A stretch of DNA of 64,000 nucleotides from Sneathiella litorea (GCF_009882915.1 NZ_WTUW01000002.1:1330895-1394894); one strand, 5' to 3'. Shown: positions 1 through 9,640, counted from the first letter of the stretch. Program-made: numbers and translations. Notes: generated by a model from the sequence alone, not told the origin.

Positions 1-349
1 TAACTTGTTTTTGCGCACAAGCCGTTTCGACCGAAATCTAATCGGAAAATTGAGAAAACCGATAACCCAAAAGTTTACTACCTCAGTAGTCGGTGTAGAG
101 AGCGTAGTTCGAATTTAGTAGCGCTCTGTACAGAGCATAGATTGCAGTAAAGCTGTCCATAGAATTATAGCCCACGCGGCCTGAAAATCCGCGTGTCGGT
201 GGTTCGAATCCGCCCCTGGGCACCATTGTTCAGCTTCAAGCTCTTAGCGTGATCTCGGGATGAAACTAAGCTGCCTCTCTTTGACCTCCGGCATTTAATC
301 AACGGTCGCAGCATTGCCGTTTTACAATTACCAAACAGAATTTAACCGA
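1..349. other. Gene-free left edge with decayed att-like sequence
   Basis: No gene can be supported here. It holds a perfect 14-bp palindrome at 123-136 (GCTCTGTACAGAGC), a small inverted repeat at 78-91 (ACTAC-CTCA-GTAGT), and the tRNA-Phe 3' fragment listed separately. The leftward neighbour lies outside the window. Confidence 0.6.
171..225 (+). repeat. tRNA-Phe 3'-end remnant, copy 1 (att-like)
   Basis: The stretch contains an anticodon loop CTGAAAA (anticodon GAA, Phe), the variable region, a good T arm (GGTGG TTCGAAT CCGCC), an acceptor strand CCTGGGC and a terminal ACCA. The 5' half of the tRNA is missing and the last anticodon-stem pair is broken (C against T), so it is not a functional tRNA. 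Degenerate relatives lie at 28056 and 52069. Such 3'-end copies are typical scars of elements that integrate into tRNA genes; no integrase remains nearby. Confidence 0.8.
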
Positions 350-2038
350 TTACTTTGAATAGACAACATCACCGTTGACGATCGTCATGCTGGCCGTCTG
401 ATGCGGGAGGTCATCCTCATCTATCGTCAATAAGTCTTCCTCGAAAATCACCATATCAGCGGCTTTCCCTACTTCAAGAGTCCCTTTGAAATCTTCTTCA
501 AAACTCAACCAGGCGCCTTCACGACTAGCACAGGCAAGTGCCTCAAGACGGGATATTTTCTGGTCCTCTCCAAGCGGAGTAGTCCCGCCTTCGGTCATCC
601 GGGATACTACATGCCATATTGGCGCCAGCATCGTTGGAGGGACATTATCGGTAGCGAGCGAGACATGAACACCAGCATCGAGCAAATCTCGCATCGGAAC
701 GACGCGGCTTGCTCCTTCTTCACCTAAATCTGCCCTCAGCTGCTCTCCATCCTGCCAAATATATTTGTTGGTATAGGATTGTAGAACCAATCCCAAATCG
801 CTGATCCGCTTGATTTCATCTCGATCATAAATGCCAATATGTTCAATGATCCAACGCTGATCCACGATAGGAGCCCGTTTGTTCACACGCTCATAGAGGT
901 CAAGAAGGTTTGGACTGAATGATCCAACGCGAATTCCGGCTTTTGCGGCTTCCGTCATCATTTCAACCATAATGTCTTCAGGTAAAGCACTATCAAAATT
1001 GAAACCCGCCCAGCCTGTATACGGCCCGCATGTGGCACGCAACCGGTTTTCCTCTGAATAATCGGATTCCGTATAAATTCCGGCAACCCGCAGGTTTTCG
1101 TCCCCCAGCCCCCGACCGCTTAGCCAGCGCCCCCAATCAACCAATAAGTCTTTTACGTCACTGTCATTGGCATTTGGCCAAGCCGGGCTGAACATCAAGG
1201 AAGAACGCACAGGTAACGGGCCTTGTTCATACACGGTCTGATAAGCCGCCAGCACTTCACCAGCCACACCATGCCCCTCGAATACACTTGTTGTTCCAGT
1301 GCTATTGTACACTTCCATTGATCGGCGCAACCCGGCGATCCGATCTTCGAGAGTGAAAGCCGGAATGACAGACATAAGTGTTTTTTCAACAAGCGGCTTA
1401 TAGGTGTATTCATAGAATATGCCGGAAGGTTCGCCGCTGCCTGATTCCTTATCAATTACAATTGAAGGTGCCGGAGGCATCGTTTGAGCCGTAATGCCAG
1501 CGGCCTCCAAGGCTCTCGTATTGGCAACCGATACCAACGGTAGCGTGTTTCTCCAATGCCCCCAAATTGGGCGAATGTAGACAGGATTGTTGGGCGATAC
1601 TCTATCCAGATCGCGGCGGGACGGAAACTTGTTTTCTTTCAGAATCTCAGGAACCCCCTCATAGAATGGCGGCTCGCCTATGGGCATTGTAACGACCCAT
1701 TCTCCAGGCGCAGTGTCCTGAACCAGTGCCTCAATTTTCTGAAGGATATCATCAATTGACCGGCAACCCGATAATGACGGCAATAGCTCTTTGAGGCCTT
1801 CGCGGTCCATATGCGCATGCCCGTCTATCAGTCCGGGTGTGACAAGCCGTCCATTTGCCTCAATGACTTGGGTATCAGGGCCACAACAGTCACGCACATC
1901 GACGTCCGATCCGACCTTGGTGATCCGACCATCCTTAACTGCAATTGCCGAAACAATCCGATCGTTCGGGTCAAGTGTCGCGATTTTTCCGCCAACGATC
2001 ACGAGATCGGCTGTCATTTCCACATTGTTATTAGACAT
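350..2038 (-). CDS. YtcJ-like metal-dependent amidohydrolase
   Basis: A 562-residue amidohydrolase-superfamily protein of the YtcJ/Amidohydrolase_3 type, predicted to hydrolyse an amide, imide or ring C-N bond in the cytoplasm; substrate unknown. It has the N-terminal composite beta-sandwich (VIVGGKIATLD), the metal-binding DGHAHMD motif near residue 75, an IIEHIGIYD segment, the late Asp in SLATDN, and the C-terminal GKAADMVIF strand. The start at 2038 is chosen because GGAAGG lies 6-12 nt upstream; an ATG at 2080 has no comparable site. It is the last gene of the minus-strand operon dctP-dctQ-dctM-HAD-CobW-amidohydrolase, so the TRAP-imported compound or a product of it is a plausible substrate. 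Confidence 0.85.
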   Translation of the reverse strand: MSNNNVEMTADLVIVGGKIATLDPNDRIVSAIAVKDGRITKVGSDVDVRDCCGPDTQVIEANGRLVTPGLIDGHAHMDREGLKELLPSLSGCRSIDDILQKIEALVQDTAPGEWVVTMPIGEPPFYEGVPEILKENKFPSRRDLDRVSPNNPVYIRPIWGHWRNTLPLVSVANTRALEAAGITAQTMPPAPSIVIDKESGSGEPSGIFYEYTYKPLVEKTLMSVIPAFTLEDRIAGLRRSMEVYNSTGTTSVFEGHGVAGEVLAAYQTVYEQGPLPVRSSLMFSPAWPNANDSDVKDLLVDWGRWLSGRGLGDENLRVAGIYTESDYSEENRLRATCGPYTGWAGFNFDSALPEDIMVEMMTEAAKAGIRVGSFSPNLLDLYERVNKRAPIVDQRWIIEHIGIYDRDEIKRISDLGLVLQSYTNKYIWQDGEQLRADLGEEGASRVVPMRDLLDAGVHVSLATDNVPPTMLAPIWHVVSRMTEGGTTPLGEDQKISRLEALACASREGAWLSFEEDFKGTLEVGKAADMVIFEEDLLTIDEDDLPHQTASMTIVNGDVVYSK

Positions 2039-2182
2039 CACATTTCCTTCCAGATTGACGAGACATGTCCCGGCAATCACACACCATGCTTCAGCAAAAT
2101 CACTGTTTTTTGTATATGAACGATTTCATTGATTTCACGTCCCAACGACACAGACCAGGGCACCTCGCCCACCACAGAGTAT

Positions 2183-3196
2183 TCAGAACATTGTTCTGGA
2201 TATATGCAGCATCGGATCTTTGTCGGAAAATTTTGAGTTACGAATACTTTCGGCCAAACGATTCAGCTCTTCCCGGACAAGATCGGGATGTATATCGCAG
2301 GTGATCACAACAATACGGTTTTTCCGATTGCCATGATCGTCTTCTACATATGTTATTGGACTCACGATATCACGAACCACCTGCAGCACGGCCATATCAC
2401 TGTTATCCTGCAAATTGAGCAGTCCCTTTAGCCGCAATGTGTAGGGCGCAAACGCAGTCAGAAAATCGTCAATCCATTCTTGCACAACGGAAAGAGAGAG
2501 GCACCCGTCAAACTCAATACCGGTTGATTCAAAAGTAATTTCATGTGTGTGCGCGGTATCACCAATGTGCGGCAAGGAATGGTCCAGAAGATGTGTTCCA
2601 TCCGGATTTACAAGCCTTGGGATCAATGCGGCTGGCACTTCATCATTTACAAATAAATGACAATTAGCAAACTGGTTCAAAGTCCTGATCCGCTCTGATA
2701 GCTCTTGGAGGTTTGCTTTCCCTTCGGGCATATCCGTTTTTGAAATGACAATATGATCCGCACTGGCAATCTGCAGCTTTCCCTCAATCGAACTATCAAT
2801 GTTCTTGAGACCAAATACAGAATCAACAACTGTCACCACGCATGAACAATGAACATGGTCCTTCAATCCAGGGATTGTCGAGAATGTCTCAAATACCGGA
2901 ATTGGATTTGCCACGCCAGACGTTTCGATAATGATCCGTTCAGGAGAATAGCTATCGGTAATTTGCTTAATCTTACCAGCTAAGTTACCGCGATACTCAC
3001 AGCATATACATCCGCCTTCCAATATCAGGATATCATCATCATCGATGGCAACAAGATCTTGATCAATCCCCACATCCCCGAACTCATTTATCAAAATTGC
3101 GGTATTTTGGAGCTCTGGACTGCGCAGGACTGAGTTTAAGAATGTGGTCTTGCCGCTACCTAAATAGCCGGTAAGAATTGTACATTGTATTTTCAT
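2183..3196 (-). CDS. CobW/COG0523-family GTPase, putative metallochaperone
   Basis: A G3E P-loop GTPase of about 337 residues. The sequence shows Walker A GYLGSGKT near the N-terminus, the diagnostic metal-binding GGCICC (CxCC) near residue 64, an ETSG Walker-B/switch segment, and SKTD in place of canonical NKxD for guanine recognition. The C-terminal CobW_C domain is present. Family members deliver zinc, cobalt or other metals to client enzymes. The start at 3196 follows GGAG. It lies immediately upstream, in transcription order, of a metal-dependent amidohydrolase, so metallation of that enzyme is a reasonable inference. No Zur-like box was seen upstream, so dedicated operon service is more likely than general zinc-starvation response. 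Confidence 0.85.
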   Translation of the reverse strand: MKIQCTILTGYLGSGKTTFLNSVLRSPELQNTAILINEFGDVGIDQDLVAIDDDDILILEGGCICCEYRGNLAGKIKQITDSYSPERIIIETSGVANPIPVFETFSTIPGLKDHVHCSCVVTVVDSVFGLKNIDSSIEGKLQIASADHIVISKTDMPEGKANLQELSERIRTLNQFANCHLFVNDEVPAALIPRLVNPDGTHLLDHSLPHIGDTAHTHEITFESTGIEFDGCLSLSVVQEWIDDFLTAFAPYTLRLKGLLNLQDNSDMAVLQVVRDIVSPITYVEDDHGNRKNRIVVITCDIHPDLVREELNRLAESIRNSKFSDKDPMLHISRTMF

Positions 3197-3222
3197 ATTC
3201 ACTCCAAAATTTAGCCTAGGCT

Positions 3223-4008
3223 TTAGCTTTTATTCCGCAATTTATTTGGTAAATCCAAAATTGACTCGAGGTATATGTCGACGAACTCATACTCTTCTGA
3301 TTGTCCGGATTGATAAAGCCAGGCTGTTTTCATGCCGATGTTCTTTGCACCCAACATGTCATTAGTCAGGTCATCGCCTACAAACAGTATATTGCAGGGT
3401 TTCACACCAAGCCGATTAACCACAGTGTTAAAGGACTGTTTGAACGGTTTGACTACGCCGATATCCGCAGAAATGACCATGGTATCGAAATAACGACGAT
3501 CGACAAATTGCTTGAGCGTTTGCCGTACAACCATCGAACTTGGATAATTGGACAGCAGGCCAAGTTTGAAATACGGCTTCAACGCACACACAACATCCAG
3601 AGCCCCTTCCACCAAAGTACAGTGTTCGGTAATTGTCTTTGATAGTTTTTGGGCCAAGCGCCCGAGCTGGCCGCCATCAATCCTAGTTTGAATATCCATC
3701 ATTTCGATTGTCAGGCCTAGTCGCGTCTCGAAGTCAAATTCAAGCCCTGTTTGAGCTGATTTACGGACCAGAGAAAGTGCTGCGTTGCGATAGCACTCCT
3801 GAAACACGTCCCAATCCCAAGTTGACGTTCCCATTAGCGCGCTAGAAATAAATTCCTTTTCAAAGAACTCCCTGACACTGGCGAAATGAGCCTGCGGATC
3901 CGTTGTGATTCCTGGCACTCGAACGAGTGTGTCGCCCCAATCAAAAACTATAGCCTCAATATTTGTAATTGCGCCGCGTTTCATCATCTCGCTTTTTTGA
4001 TCAGACAC
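3223..4008 (-). CDS. HAD-superfamily hydrolase
   Basis: A 261-residue haloacid-dehalogenase-like phosphatase/dehalogenase. Motif I is FDWGDT (nucleophile Asp, but Gly replaces the usual second-site spacing residue and the motif reads D-W-G-D), motif II is the Ser in LLSNYP, motif III the Lys in VVKPF, and motif IV is GDDLTND. A helical cap lies between motifs I and II. The GTG start at 4008 falls just after the TRAP large-permease stop, indicating tight coupling; an internal ATG-ATG pair about 24 nt later is an alternative start. Being inside a transporter-amidohydrolase operon, it probably removes a phosphate or halide in that pathway, but the substrate cannot be read from sequence. Confidence 0.8.
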   Translation of the reverse strand: MSDQKSEMMKRGAITNIEAIVFDWGDTLVRVPGITTDPQAHFASVREFFEKEFISSALMGTSTWDWDVFQECYRNAALSLVRKSAQTGLEFDFETRLGLTIEMMDIQTRIDGGQLGRLAQKLSKTITEHCTLVEGALDVVCALKPYFKLGLLSNYPSSMVVRQTLKQFVDRRYFDTMVISADIGVVKPFKQSFNTVVNRLGVKPCNILFVGDDLTNDMLGAKNIGMKTAWLYQSGQSEEYEFVDIYLESILDLPNKLRNKS

Positions 4009-4012
4009 TGAG

Positions 4013-5386
4013 CTATTGATTTAGATACTCAGGAAGCCAGGTCGCCAGCTCTGGATAGAAGGCAATCATACCCAATACAAACATCTGGATTAAAACGAAC
4101 GGAATTATGCCGATATAGATATCCTTGAGCGTGACTCCCTCTGGAACTACAGACTGCAAATAAAAGAGTGAAAATCCAAATGGCGGCGTTAAAAAGGATG
4201 TTTGCAAGTTCATTGCCAGTAGGATTGCGAACCAAACGGGGTCCACACCCAAAATGAAAAGTGGAGGAGCAACCAAAGGAATCACTATTACAGTGATTTC
4301 AATGAAATCTATAATAAAGCCTAACAGGAATACTATGAACATCACAGAAATGAGCGCTGTCGTTGCCCCTCCGGGCATTCCTGACAGAAACTGATGGACC
4401 TCTTCTTCGCCGCCAAGTCCTCTGAAGACAATCGCGAATACTGTGGCGGCCAACAGGATCATGAAGATCATCCCCGAAAGGCGTAACGTACCGAGGGCGG
4501 TTTCTTGAATAATCTCACGGGAAAGGCGCCCATAGATTAACGCCAGGATTCCTGCCCCCAATGCACCGACAGCCGCGGCTTCGGTTGGAGTTGCGATACC
4601 CAACAGGATTGAACCGATTACCGCAATCATTAAAAGAAATGGCGGCACCATACTTTTGATCGCCTTCACCAGAATTGTTGCTCTGGACGCGTCTGGATCG
4701 GTCGATTTTATCGGGGGTGCTTGGTTCTTGAACAAAAATCCATAAAGCAACTGATATAGCAAATAAAGAAATACCAGCACTAATCCAGGAACAAGAGCCC
4801 CTGCGAAAAGATCTAATACTGACACAGAGTCAGGTGCCATATTACCGAGTGAAGATTGAGCAATACGGTTAGCATTGGTGATCTGGTCTGCCAATAGAAC
4901 CAGTAATATGGATGGCGGGATAATTTGTCCTAAAGTCCCCGCCGCACAAATCGACCCCGTCGCAAACCTTTTCGAGTAACCGTTCTTAATCATTATTGGT
5001 AGCGACATCAAACCCATTGCTACAACTGAAGCACCAACAACACCTGTCGATGCAGCTAGCAAGGCTCCGACTATGGTAACGCCAATCGCTAACCCGCCGC
5101 CAATCGAACCAAATAATTGACCGACACCTTCCAGCAATTCCTCAGCAAGTCGCGATTTCTCCAGCAGGATTCCCATAAAGATAAACAAAGGGATTGCGAC
5201 CAGCACTTCGTTTGTCATCAACCCAAAAAGGCGATCGGGAATATAGCTAAGATAGAATGACGGAAAATCACCTGAAATTATACCAATGCCGCTCATAAAC
5301 AAAGCGGAGCCCATCAAAGCAAAAGGAACCGGAATGCCAATAAATAGAAGAAGGCAAAGCGTAGGAACAAGTAACAGTAAAAGCAT
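4013..5386 (-). CDS. dctM: TRAP transporter large permease (DctM family)
   Basis: About 457 residues, highly hydrophobic with around 12 membrane segments and the conserved DctM signatures near GGLAIGVTIVGALLAAS and IIPPSILLVLL and the C-terminal FLTPPFGFSLFYL. This is the ion-coupled translocation subunit of a TRAP importer. The ATG at 5386 sits 9-10 nt after AGGAAGG; a TTG at 5395 is too close to that site. It follows dctQ by about 15 nt and is followed almost directly by the HAD gene. Confidence 0.93.
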   Translation of the reverse strand: MLLLLLVPTLCLLLFIGIPVPFALMGSALFMSGIGIISGDFPSFYLSYIPDRLFGLMTNEVLVAIPLFIFMGILLEKSRLAEELLEGVGQLFGSIGGGLAIGVTIVGALLAASTGVVGASVVAMGLMSLPIMIKNGYSKRFATGSICAAGTLGQIIPPSILLVLLADQITNANRIAQSSLGNMAPDSVSVLDLFAGALVPGLVLVFLYLLYQLLYGFLFKNQAPPIKSTDPDASRATILVKAIKSMVPPFLLMIAVIGSILLGIATPTEAAAVGALGAGILALIYGRLSREIIQETALGTLRLSGMIFMILLAATVFAIVFRGLGGEEEVHQFLSGMPGGATTALISVMFIVFLLGFIIDFIEITVIVIPLVAPPLFILGVDPVWFAILLAMNLQTSFLTPPFGFSLFYLQSVVPEGVTLKDIYIGIIPFVLIQMFVLGMIAFYPELATWLPEYLNQ

Positions 5387-5401
5387 CAAAGCCAAGCCTT
5401 C

Positions 5402-5926
5402 CTAAATATGCTCTTCATTCGTGTGGGGGGCTTCCTCTGACGTCGCATTCCCAAAGGCTACGTAAATGGAGGCAAAAACCATCAGATATGAAAATATCCA
5501 GATAAATGTCTTAAGAATAAAAATGGCATCTAAACCGCCGTAACTGGATGATGCCTCTAGTATTTTCCATGAATTTATAACGTAATTGTAAGCCGCATAA
5601 TGTAGATAGATAAAAAATGGAGCAACTATTACAATATAGGTAATTGAATTTATGTATTTTTTTACCTTATTACTGAAATTTGAATAGAATATATTAATTC
5701 GTACGTGACCATCTTTTATGGAGATATACGCTCCACCAACCATGAATACTGCCACATGAAAATAAACAACCAAGTCCTGTATCCAGGCGTAGGAAAGACT
5801 TAATCCGTACCTTAGGAAAACATTCGTAACACCCAACAGGACAATTGCGACTGTCAACCAGCGGACTTTCAACGCGGTCCAGTTTACGATCTGGCCAGAT
5901 ATTTGGGGTAGTTGCTTACCGAGCAT
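5402..5926 (-). CDS. dctQ: TRAP transporter small permease (DctQ family)
   Basis: A 174-residue membrane protein with four hydrophobic segments, typical of DctQ, between binding-protein and large-permease genes. Features include a charged RWLTV start of the first helix and the characteristic KDGHVRINIFY stretch between helices. The predicted ATG has a poor ribosome binding site, and a hairpin at 5962-5993 precedes it, so translation and mRNA abundance are probably lower than for dctP. Confidence 0.9.
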   Translation of the reverse strand: MLGKQLPQISGQIVNWTALKVRWLTVAIVLLGVTNVFLRYGLSLSYAWIQDLVVYFHVAVFMVGGAYISIKDGHVRINIFYSNFSNKVKKYINSITYIVIVAPFFIYLHYAAYNYVINSWKILEASSSYGGLDAIFILKTFIWIFSYLMVFASIYVAFGNATSEEAPHTNEEHI

Positions 5927-5961
5927 TTAGAGGAGCTTTCAAATTTCTAAGCAGGAGAAAT

Positions 5962-5993
5962 GCGCCGTGAAACCCAGAATGATTCCACGGCGC
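5962..5993 (-). terminator. Hairpin between dctP and dctQ
   Basis: Perfect 8-bp arms GCGCCGTG/CACGGCGC with a 16-nt loop, 13 nt after the dctP stop in the direction of transcription. No long U-run follows, so it is more likely an mRNA-stabilising or partial attenuating structure than a full terminator. Confidence 0.65.
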
Positions 5994-6005
5994 TTTCAGT
6001 TAGCA

Positions 6006-7130
6006 CTAGGCTTTCTCAGCCACTGCGGAACGCCATTTTAACAAGCCCAATGTTTGGTTATCACCAAACTGAATGCGAGCCTGACGGTACCCATCCCAAC
6101 TTTTATAGATACGCCTTGCAAGATCACTGGAATCACCGATTTCCAACATCAATTCGTTGGATGTTTTGAAAATGGCTTCCATGACCTCATCCGGAAAAGG
6201 TTTGACCTGAACATCGTACTCTTCCACAATTTTCTTGAGCGCCATTGGCTGATGATAGGTGAAGAGCGCTGAATGTTGCGCATATTCGGATCGACAAGCA
6301 TGCTGCACCACAGTCTTCAAGTCGTCTTCGAGATCATTCCATTCATCAAGGTTAATCAACAGTTCTTCTGTGGACCCCGGCTCATGGAAACCCGGACCAT
6401 AGAAGTATTTAGCAACCTTTGGGAAACCGAATGCCAAATCGACCCAGCCGCCAATAAACTCAGCCGCGTCGATCGTACCTGCCTGAAGCGCACCAACTAC
6501 TTCGCCAAGTGGCAGCATTGTTGGAGAAGCACCCAAGCGACCTAAAACCTCACCAGCCAATCCCGGTATACGGATTTTAAGACCCTGCAAATCATCCAGA
6601 GAATTAATTTCTTTGTTAAACCAGCCAGCTTGCTGGCTACCGAATGCACCTGTCATGAGACCTTTAAGGTTATACTGCGCATAGACCTCATCCCAGAGCT
6701 CTTGCCCGCCGCCGTGATACAGCCACGCAGCCTGCTCTTCAGCTGTCAACCCTCCGGGCGCAGCGCTAAAGAAGCTAGCGAGTTTATCTTTGCCCGTCCA
6801 AAAATAAGGCATGGAATTTCCGAGTTGAGCTTTATTCTCGCGCACAGCGTCGAAGGTTTCCATGGCCGGGACTAGTTCTCCAGCCCCAAAGGCTTTCACC
6901 TTAATTCTGCCCCCGGATAGTTCCTCAATGTTCTTTGCAACATTGGCACCGCTTTGCTGAAGACCCGGCGATCCCTTTGGAAAGGTGGATACCATCACCC
7001 ATTCCCGAACGCCGCTTGCAATTGCGGGTGCCGGAAAACTGGATGCAACCGCTGTCGCCGCAAACGCACCTGCAACAGCCTTAATACTGCCTCGACGGTT
7101 AAACTTGTCTTCCATATCGCTCTTCTCCAT
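6006..7130 (-). CDS. dctP: TRAP substrate-binding protein (DctP family), Tat-type signal
   Basis: A 374-residue periplasmic binding protein. The N-terminus has a twin-arginine-like motif NRRGSIKAV followed by a hydrophobic stretch and a PAPAIASG cleavage region, so it may be exported folded by Tat. The DctP core has the LKIRIPG segment, whose Arg normally pairs with the ligand carboxylate, and ALQAGTIDAAEF. Start at 7130 or at the ATG 15 nt downstream (preceded by GGAGAAG). First gene of the operon; the divergent GntR/FCD gene lies on the other side of the promoter region. The carboxylate-binding Arg suggests an organic-acid ligand. Confidence 0.93.
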   Translation of the reverse strand: MEKSDMEDKFNRRGSIKAVAGAFAATAVASSFPAPAIASGVREWVMVSTFPKGSPGLQQSGANVAKNIEELSGGRIKVKAFGAGELVPAMETFDAVRENKAQLGNSMPYFWTGKDKLASFFSAAPGGLTAEEQAAWLYHGGGQELWDEVYAQYNLKGLMTGAFGSQQAGWFNKEINSLDDLQGLKIRIPGLAGEVLGRLGASPTMLPLGEVVGALQAGTIDAAEFIGGWVDLAFGFPKVAKYFYGPGFHEPGSTEELLINLDEWNDLEDDLKTVVQHACRSEYAQHSALFTYHQPMALKKIVEEYDVQVKPFPDEVMEAIFKTSNELMLEIGDSSDLARRIYKSWDGYRQARIQFGDNQTLGLLKWRSAVAEKA

Positions 7131-7222
7131 TCCTGAAATTTCCTGATTTATGGCATTGTGAGGAACGTAATTCCTCTGCCCGTCTTATCTCTGCCGCCCT
7201 AACATATTCAAAAACGTTATTA

Positions 7223-7232
7223 TGATATATCA
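7223..7232. promoter_or_regulatory. Palindrome TGATATATCA, candidate GntR/FCD operator
   Basis: A perfect 10-bp palindrome in the divergent dctP/GntR intergenic region (7131-7445), embedded in ATGATATATCACAT. Its size and symmetry fit GntR/FadR-type operators. Near-copies occur upstream of the amidohydrolase at 14.4 kb. No other gene is seen in this interval. Confidence 0.5.
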
Positions 7233-7445
7233 CATGTTGTCAATTGGAAATTTGGTGATTTAAATTTAAAATATATTAAAAATCCCATTGTTGCCTTATC
7301 ACTAATAGATTATGTATGAACCGGGAATAGAGTGCCTGCAGCCGATCGATCTGGTGTCAGACAAGAAAAATAAATACTACGTATAGTTTACACGCCTGAC
7401 ATGCATTCGAAGTGGCGGCGCGACAAGAATAAAGGGAATATCAAG

Positions 7446-8129
7446 ATGGCAGTTGATCGCTTAATGTTTTCAAACTCATCAAATTTGGGCCTTGTTCAGA
7501 AAGCCTACGAGGAACTTGAAGAACTAATAGTAACTCTGGACATTGCCCCAGGCTCAATTCTTTCAGAACAGGCGTTGTCGAAAGAACTTGAAATTGGACG
7601 TACACCAATCCGCGAAGCATTAATAAAGCTATCTCACGAAGGCCTTGTCTCAATTATCCCGCGCAAGGGTGTGATCATCACTGACATTGACGTAAATCAG
7701 CATTTTAGAATGCTCGAATTTCGCCGGGAAGTTGAGAGACTCGTTGTTCGCCTTGCGTGTGAAAGAGCAACGCCAGAAGAGAGGGAGGAGCTTTTGTCAC
7801 TTGCAAACGCACTTGACGAGGCAGGGGAATCGGCGGACCCGAATTCCTTTATCAAGCTGGATCAGCAAATGGATAAACTGATCTATAGTGCCGCACGCAA
7901 CGAATTTGCGAAAAAAAGCCTTCAGTCGATGAGTGGCTTGACCCGGCGTTTCTGGTTTCGATACCACAAGAGTTTTGTTGACGTTCAAGCCACCGCCAAA
8001 ATGCATTCTAATATCGCCAAGGCAGTTGCAAATTCAGATGCCGAGTCAGCGACTAAAGCACTGGATGATCTTTTGGATTATATTGGTGAAATGACCCACG
8101 AGAGCGTCGCATCGGGCGGCCGGTATTAA
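7446..8129 (+). CDS. GntR-family regulator with FCD domain
   Basis: A 227-residue FadR-subfamily regulator: an N-terminal winged helix (EQALSKELEIGRTPIREALIKL, residues about 40-62) and a C-terminal all-helical FCD ligand domain with the metal-ligand-type residues (EFRREVERL, D-Q-Q-MDK, H-S-N-I-AKAV). The ATG at 7446 is preceded by AAGGGA; a longer ATG start at 7401 lacks a site. It is divergent from the TRAP-HAD-CobW-amidohydrolase operon and convergent with the aldehyde dehydrogenase. FCD regulators usually respond to carboxylic acids, matching a TRAP substrate. It may also bind the three TGATATA repeats upstream of the 14.4-kb amidohydrolase. Confidence 0.9.
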   Translation: MAVDRLMFSNSSNLGLVQKAYEELEELIVTLDIAPGSILSEQALSKELEIGRTPIREALIKLSHEGLVSIIPRKGVIITDIDVNQHFRMLEFRREVERLVVRLACERATPEEREELLSLANALDEAGESADPNSFIKLDQQMDKLIYSAARNEFAKKSLQSMSGLTRRFWFRYHKSFVDVQATAKMHSNIAKAVANSDAESATKALDDLLDYIGEMTHESVASGGRY

Positions 8130-8164
8130 GATGCCGGCCCCCTCGGCGCATTTGGTGTAACGAG

Positions 8165-9640
8165 CTAGCTCTCTAAACTTAAGTATATGGATTTCGTGTG
8201 CGTGAATGCCTCTATGCCATGCATAGCCAGTTCACGCCCTATTCCGGATTGTTTGTAACCTCCAAACGGCATATATACACCGTTCTCGCTCATGCTAGGC
8301 TGCCCATTGACACTCACCGACCCGCATTCCAGAGATTTAGCGACCCGTATCGCCCGCGAAGCATTCGTCGTCCAAACGGACGAATTCAATCCATAACTGC
8401 TGTCATTCGCAATTTCTATAGCCTGAGCCTCATCCGAAAAGGGAACTAAGACCGCAATCGGCCCGAAAACCTCTTCACGAAAAAGCTCATCCCCACGACC
8501 AACGGAGGTAAATATTGCAGGAACCATATAGTTACCCTGCGCTAAACCCTCAGGCTTCTCTCCCCCGAACACATGCCGCGCACCACTTGCTTTAGCACGG
8601 TCAAAGAACCCCTGTACGCGCACCATATGCTCAGGACTAATTAGCGGACCTATTTCAGTTCCGGCAACCCGGGGGCTTCCGATTTTTATACTCTTTGTAG
8701 CGTTCACAAAAGCGTCTTCGAACTCATCAAAGATACTTTCTTGCACTAGAATTCGTGTGCGCGCTGAACAAGACTGCCCTGTATTTCCAAATGAAGCTCT
8801 TGCCGTTACATGCGCAACAGCACCAATCTCTGTATCAGCAAAGATTATGGACGGGCTCTTCCCACCTAGCTCAAGTGTCAGATGCGGCAATCGATCAGCG
8901 GTGTTTCGCGTAATGGCAGATCCAACTGCAGTGGATCCAGTAAACGAAATCTTTGAAACTTTCTTGTTAGACGTTAATGCCTCTCCGACAGCTTGCCCAC
9001 CCAAGACCACGTTAATGACACCATCGGGAACATCAATATCCTTAATAATATCTACCAAATATAACGCCGAACAAACTGTAAGAGGGGAAGGTTTCAGAAC
9101 GGTAGTGCAACCTGCAGCGATAGCCGGTGCAAGCTTCCATGCAATGGCCAGGAATGGAAAGTTCCATGGTACGATTAGAGCCGCCACCCCAACAGGGTCA
9201 TGCAGCGTCATTGACAAGAGATTACCCGATAGAGGTAAGGTTTCTCCATAAAACTTGTCAATCGCTCCGGCATAATAACGATAGACATTTGCCGCCCCGA
9301 TAACTTCTTTGCGGGCAGCAAGCAACGGTTTCCCCGTATCAATTGACTCTATTAATGCGATACGATCTGCATCGGATTCAATGCGGTTTGCAATTGCATT
9401 AAGAACTCTGCTGCGTTTAGAGATATGCGCTGATCGCCATTCCTCCGCCTTGAAAGCTCTTGTCGCGGCATCCACCGCAGCATCGACAATCTCCGCAGAT
9501 GCCTCATAATACTCACCTACAACATTGTTCGTCGAAGGGTCAAAGACCCTGACAGAGTCAAGACTGCCCGATGCAACACTTTCCCCATCTACAAAGGACT
9601 TGTTCCCGATTTCTGTGCCGTCTTCGAATTTAATCATCAT
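8165..9640 (-). CDS. NAD(P)-dependent aldehyde dehydrogenase
   Basis: About 491 residues of the ALDH superfamily, closest in pattern to betaine-aldehyde or general aliphatic/aromatic aldehyde dehydrogenases. It shows the PWNFPF and FTGS(TAVGS) cofactor motifs, general-base Glu in LELGGKSP, catalytic Cys in GNTGQSCSA, and the EEVFGP motif. All catalytic residues are present. The start at 9640 (ATGATG) follows AAGAGAG; the ATG at 9679 lacks a good site. It lies downstream of the OMPDC-like gene on the same strand, separated by a long hairpin, and may oxidise an aldehyde formed after ring opening. Confidence 0.93.
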   Translation of the reverse strand: MMIKFEDGTEIGNKSFVDGESVASGSLDSVRVFDPSTNNVVGEYYEASAEIVDAAVDAATRAFKAEEWRSAHISKRSRVLNAIANRIESDADRIALIESIDTGKPLLAARKEVIGAANVYRYYAGAIDKFYGETLPLSGNLLSMTLHDPVGVAALIVPWNFPFLAIAWKLAPAIAAGCTTVLKPSPLTVCSALYLVDIIKDIDVPDGVINVVLGGQAVGEALTSNKKVSKISFTGSTAVGSAITRNTADRLPHLTLELGGKSPSIIFADTEIGAVAHVTARASFGNTGQSCSARTRILVQESIFDEFEDAFVNATKSIKIGSPRVAGTEIGPLISPEHMVRVQGFFDRAKASGARHVFGGEKPEGLAQGNYMVPAIFTSVGRGDELFREEVFGPIAVLVPFSDEAQAIEIANDSSYGLNSSVWTTNASRAIRVAKSLECGSVSVNGQPSMSENGVYMPFGGYKQSGIGRELAMHGIEAFTHTKSIYLSLES

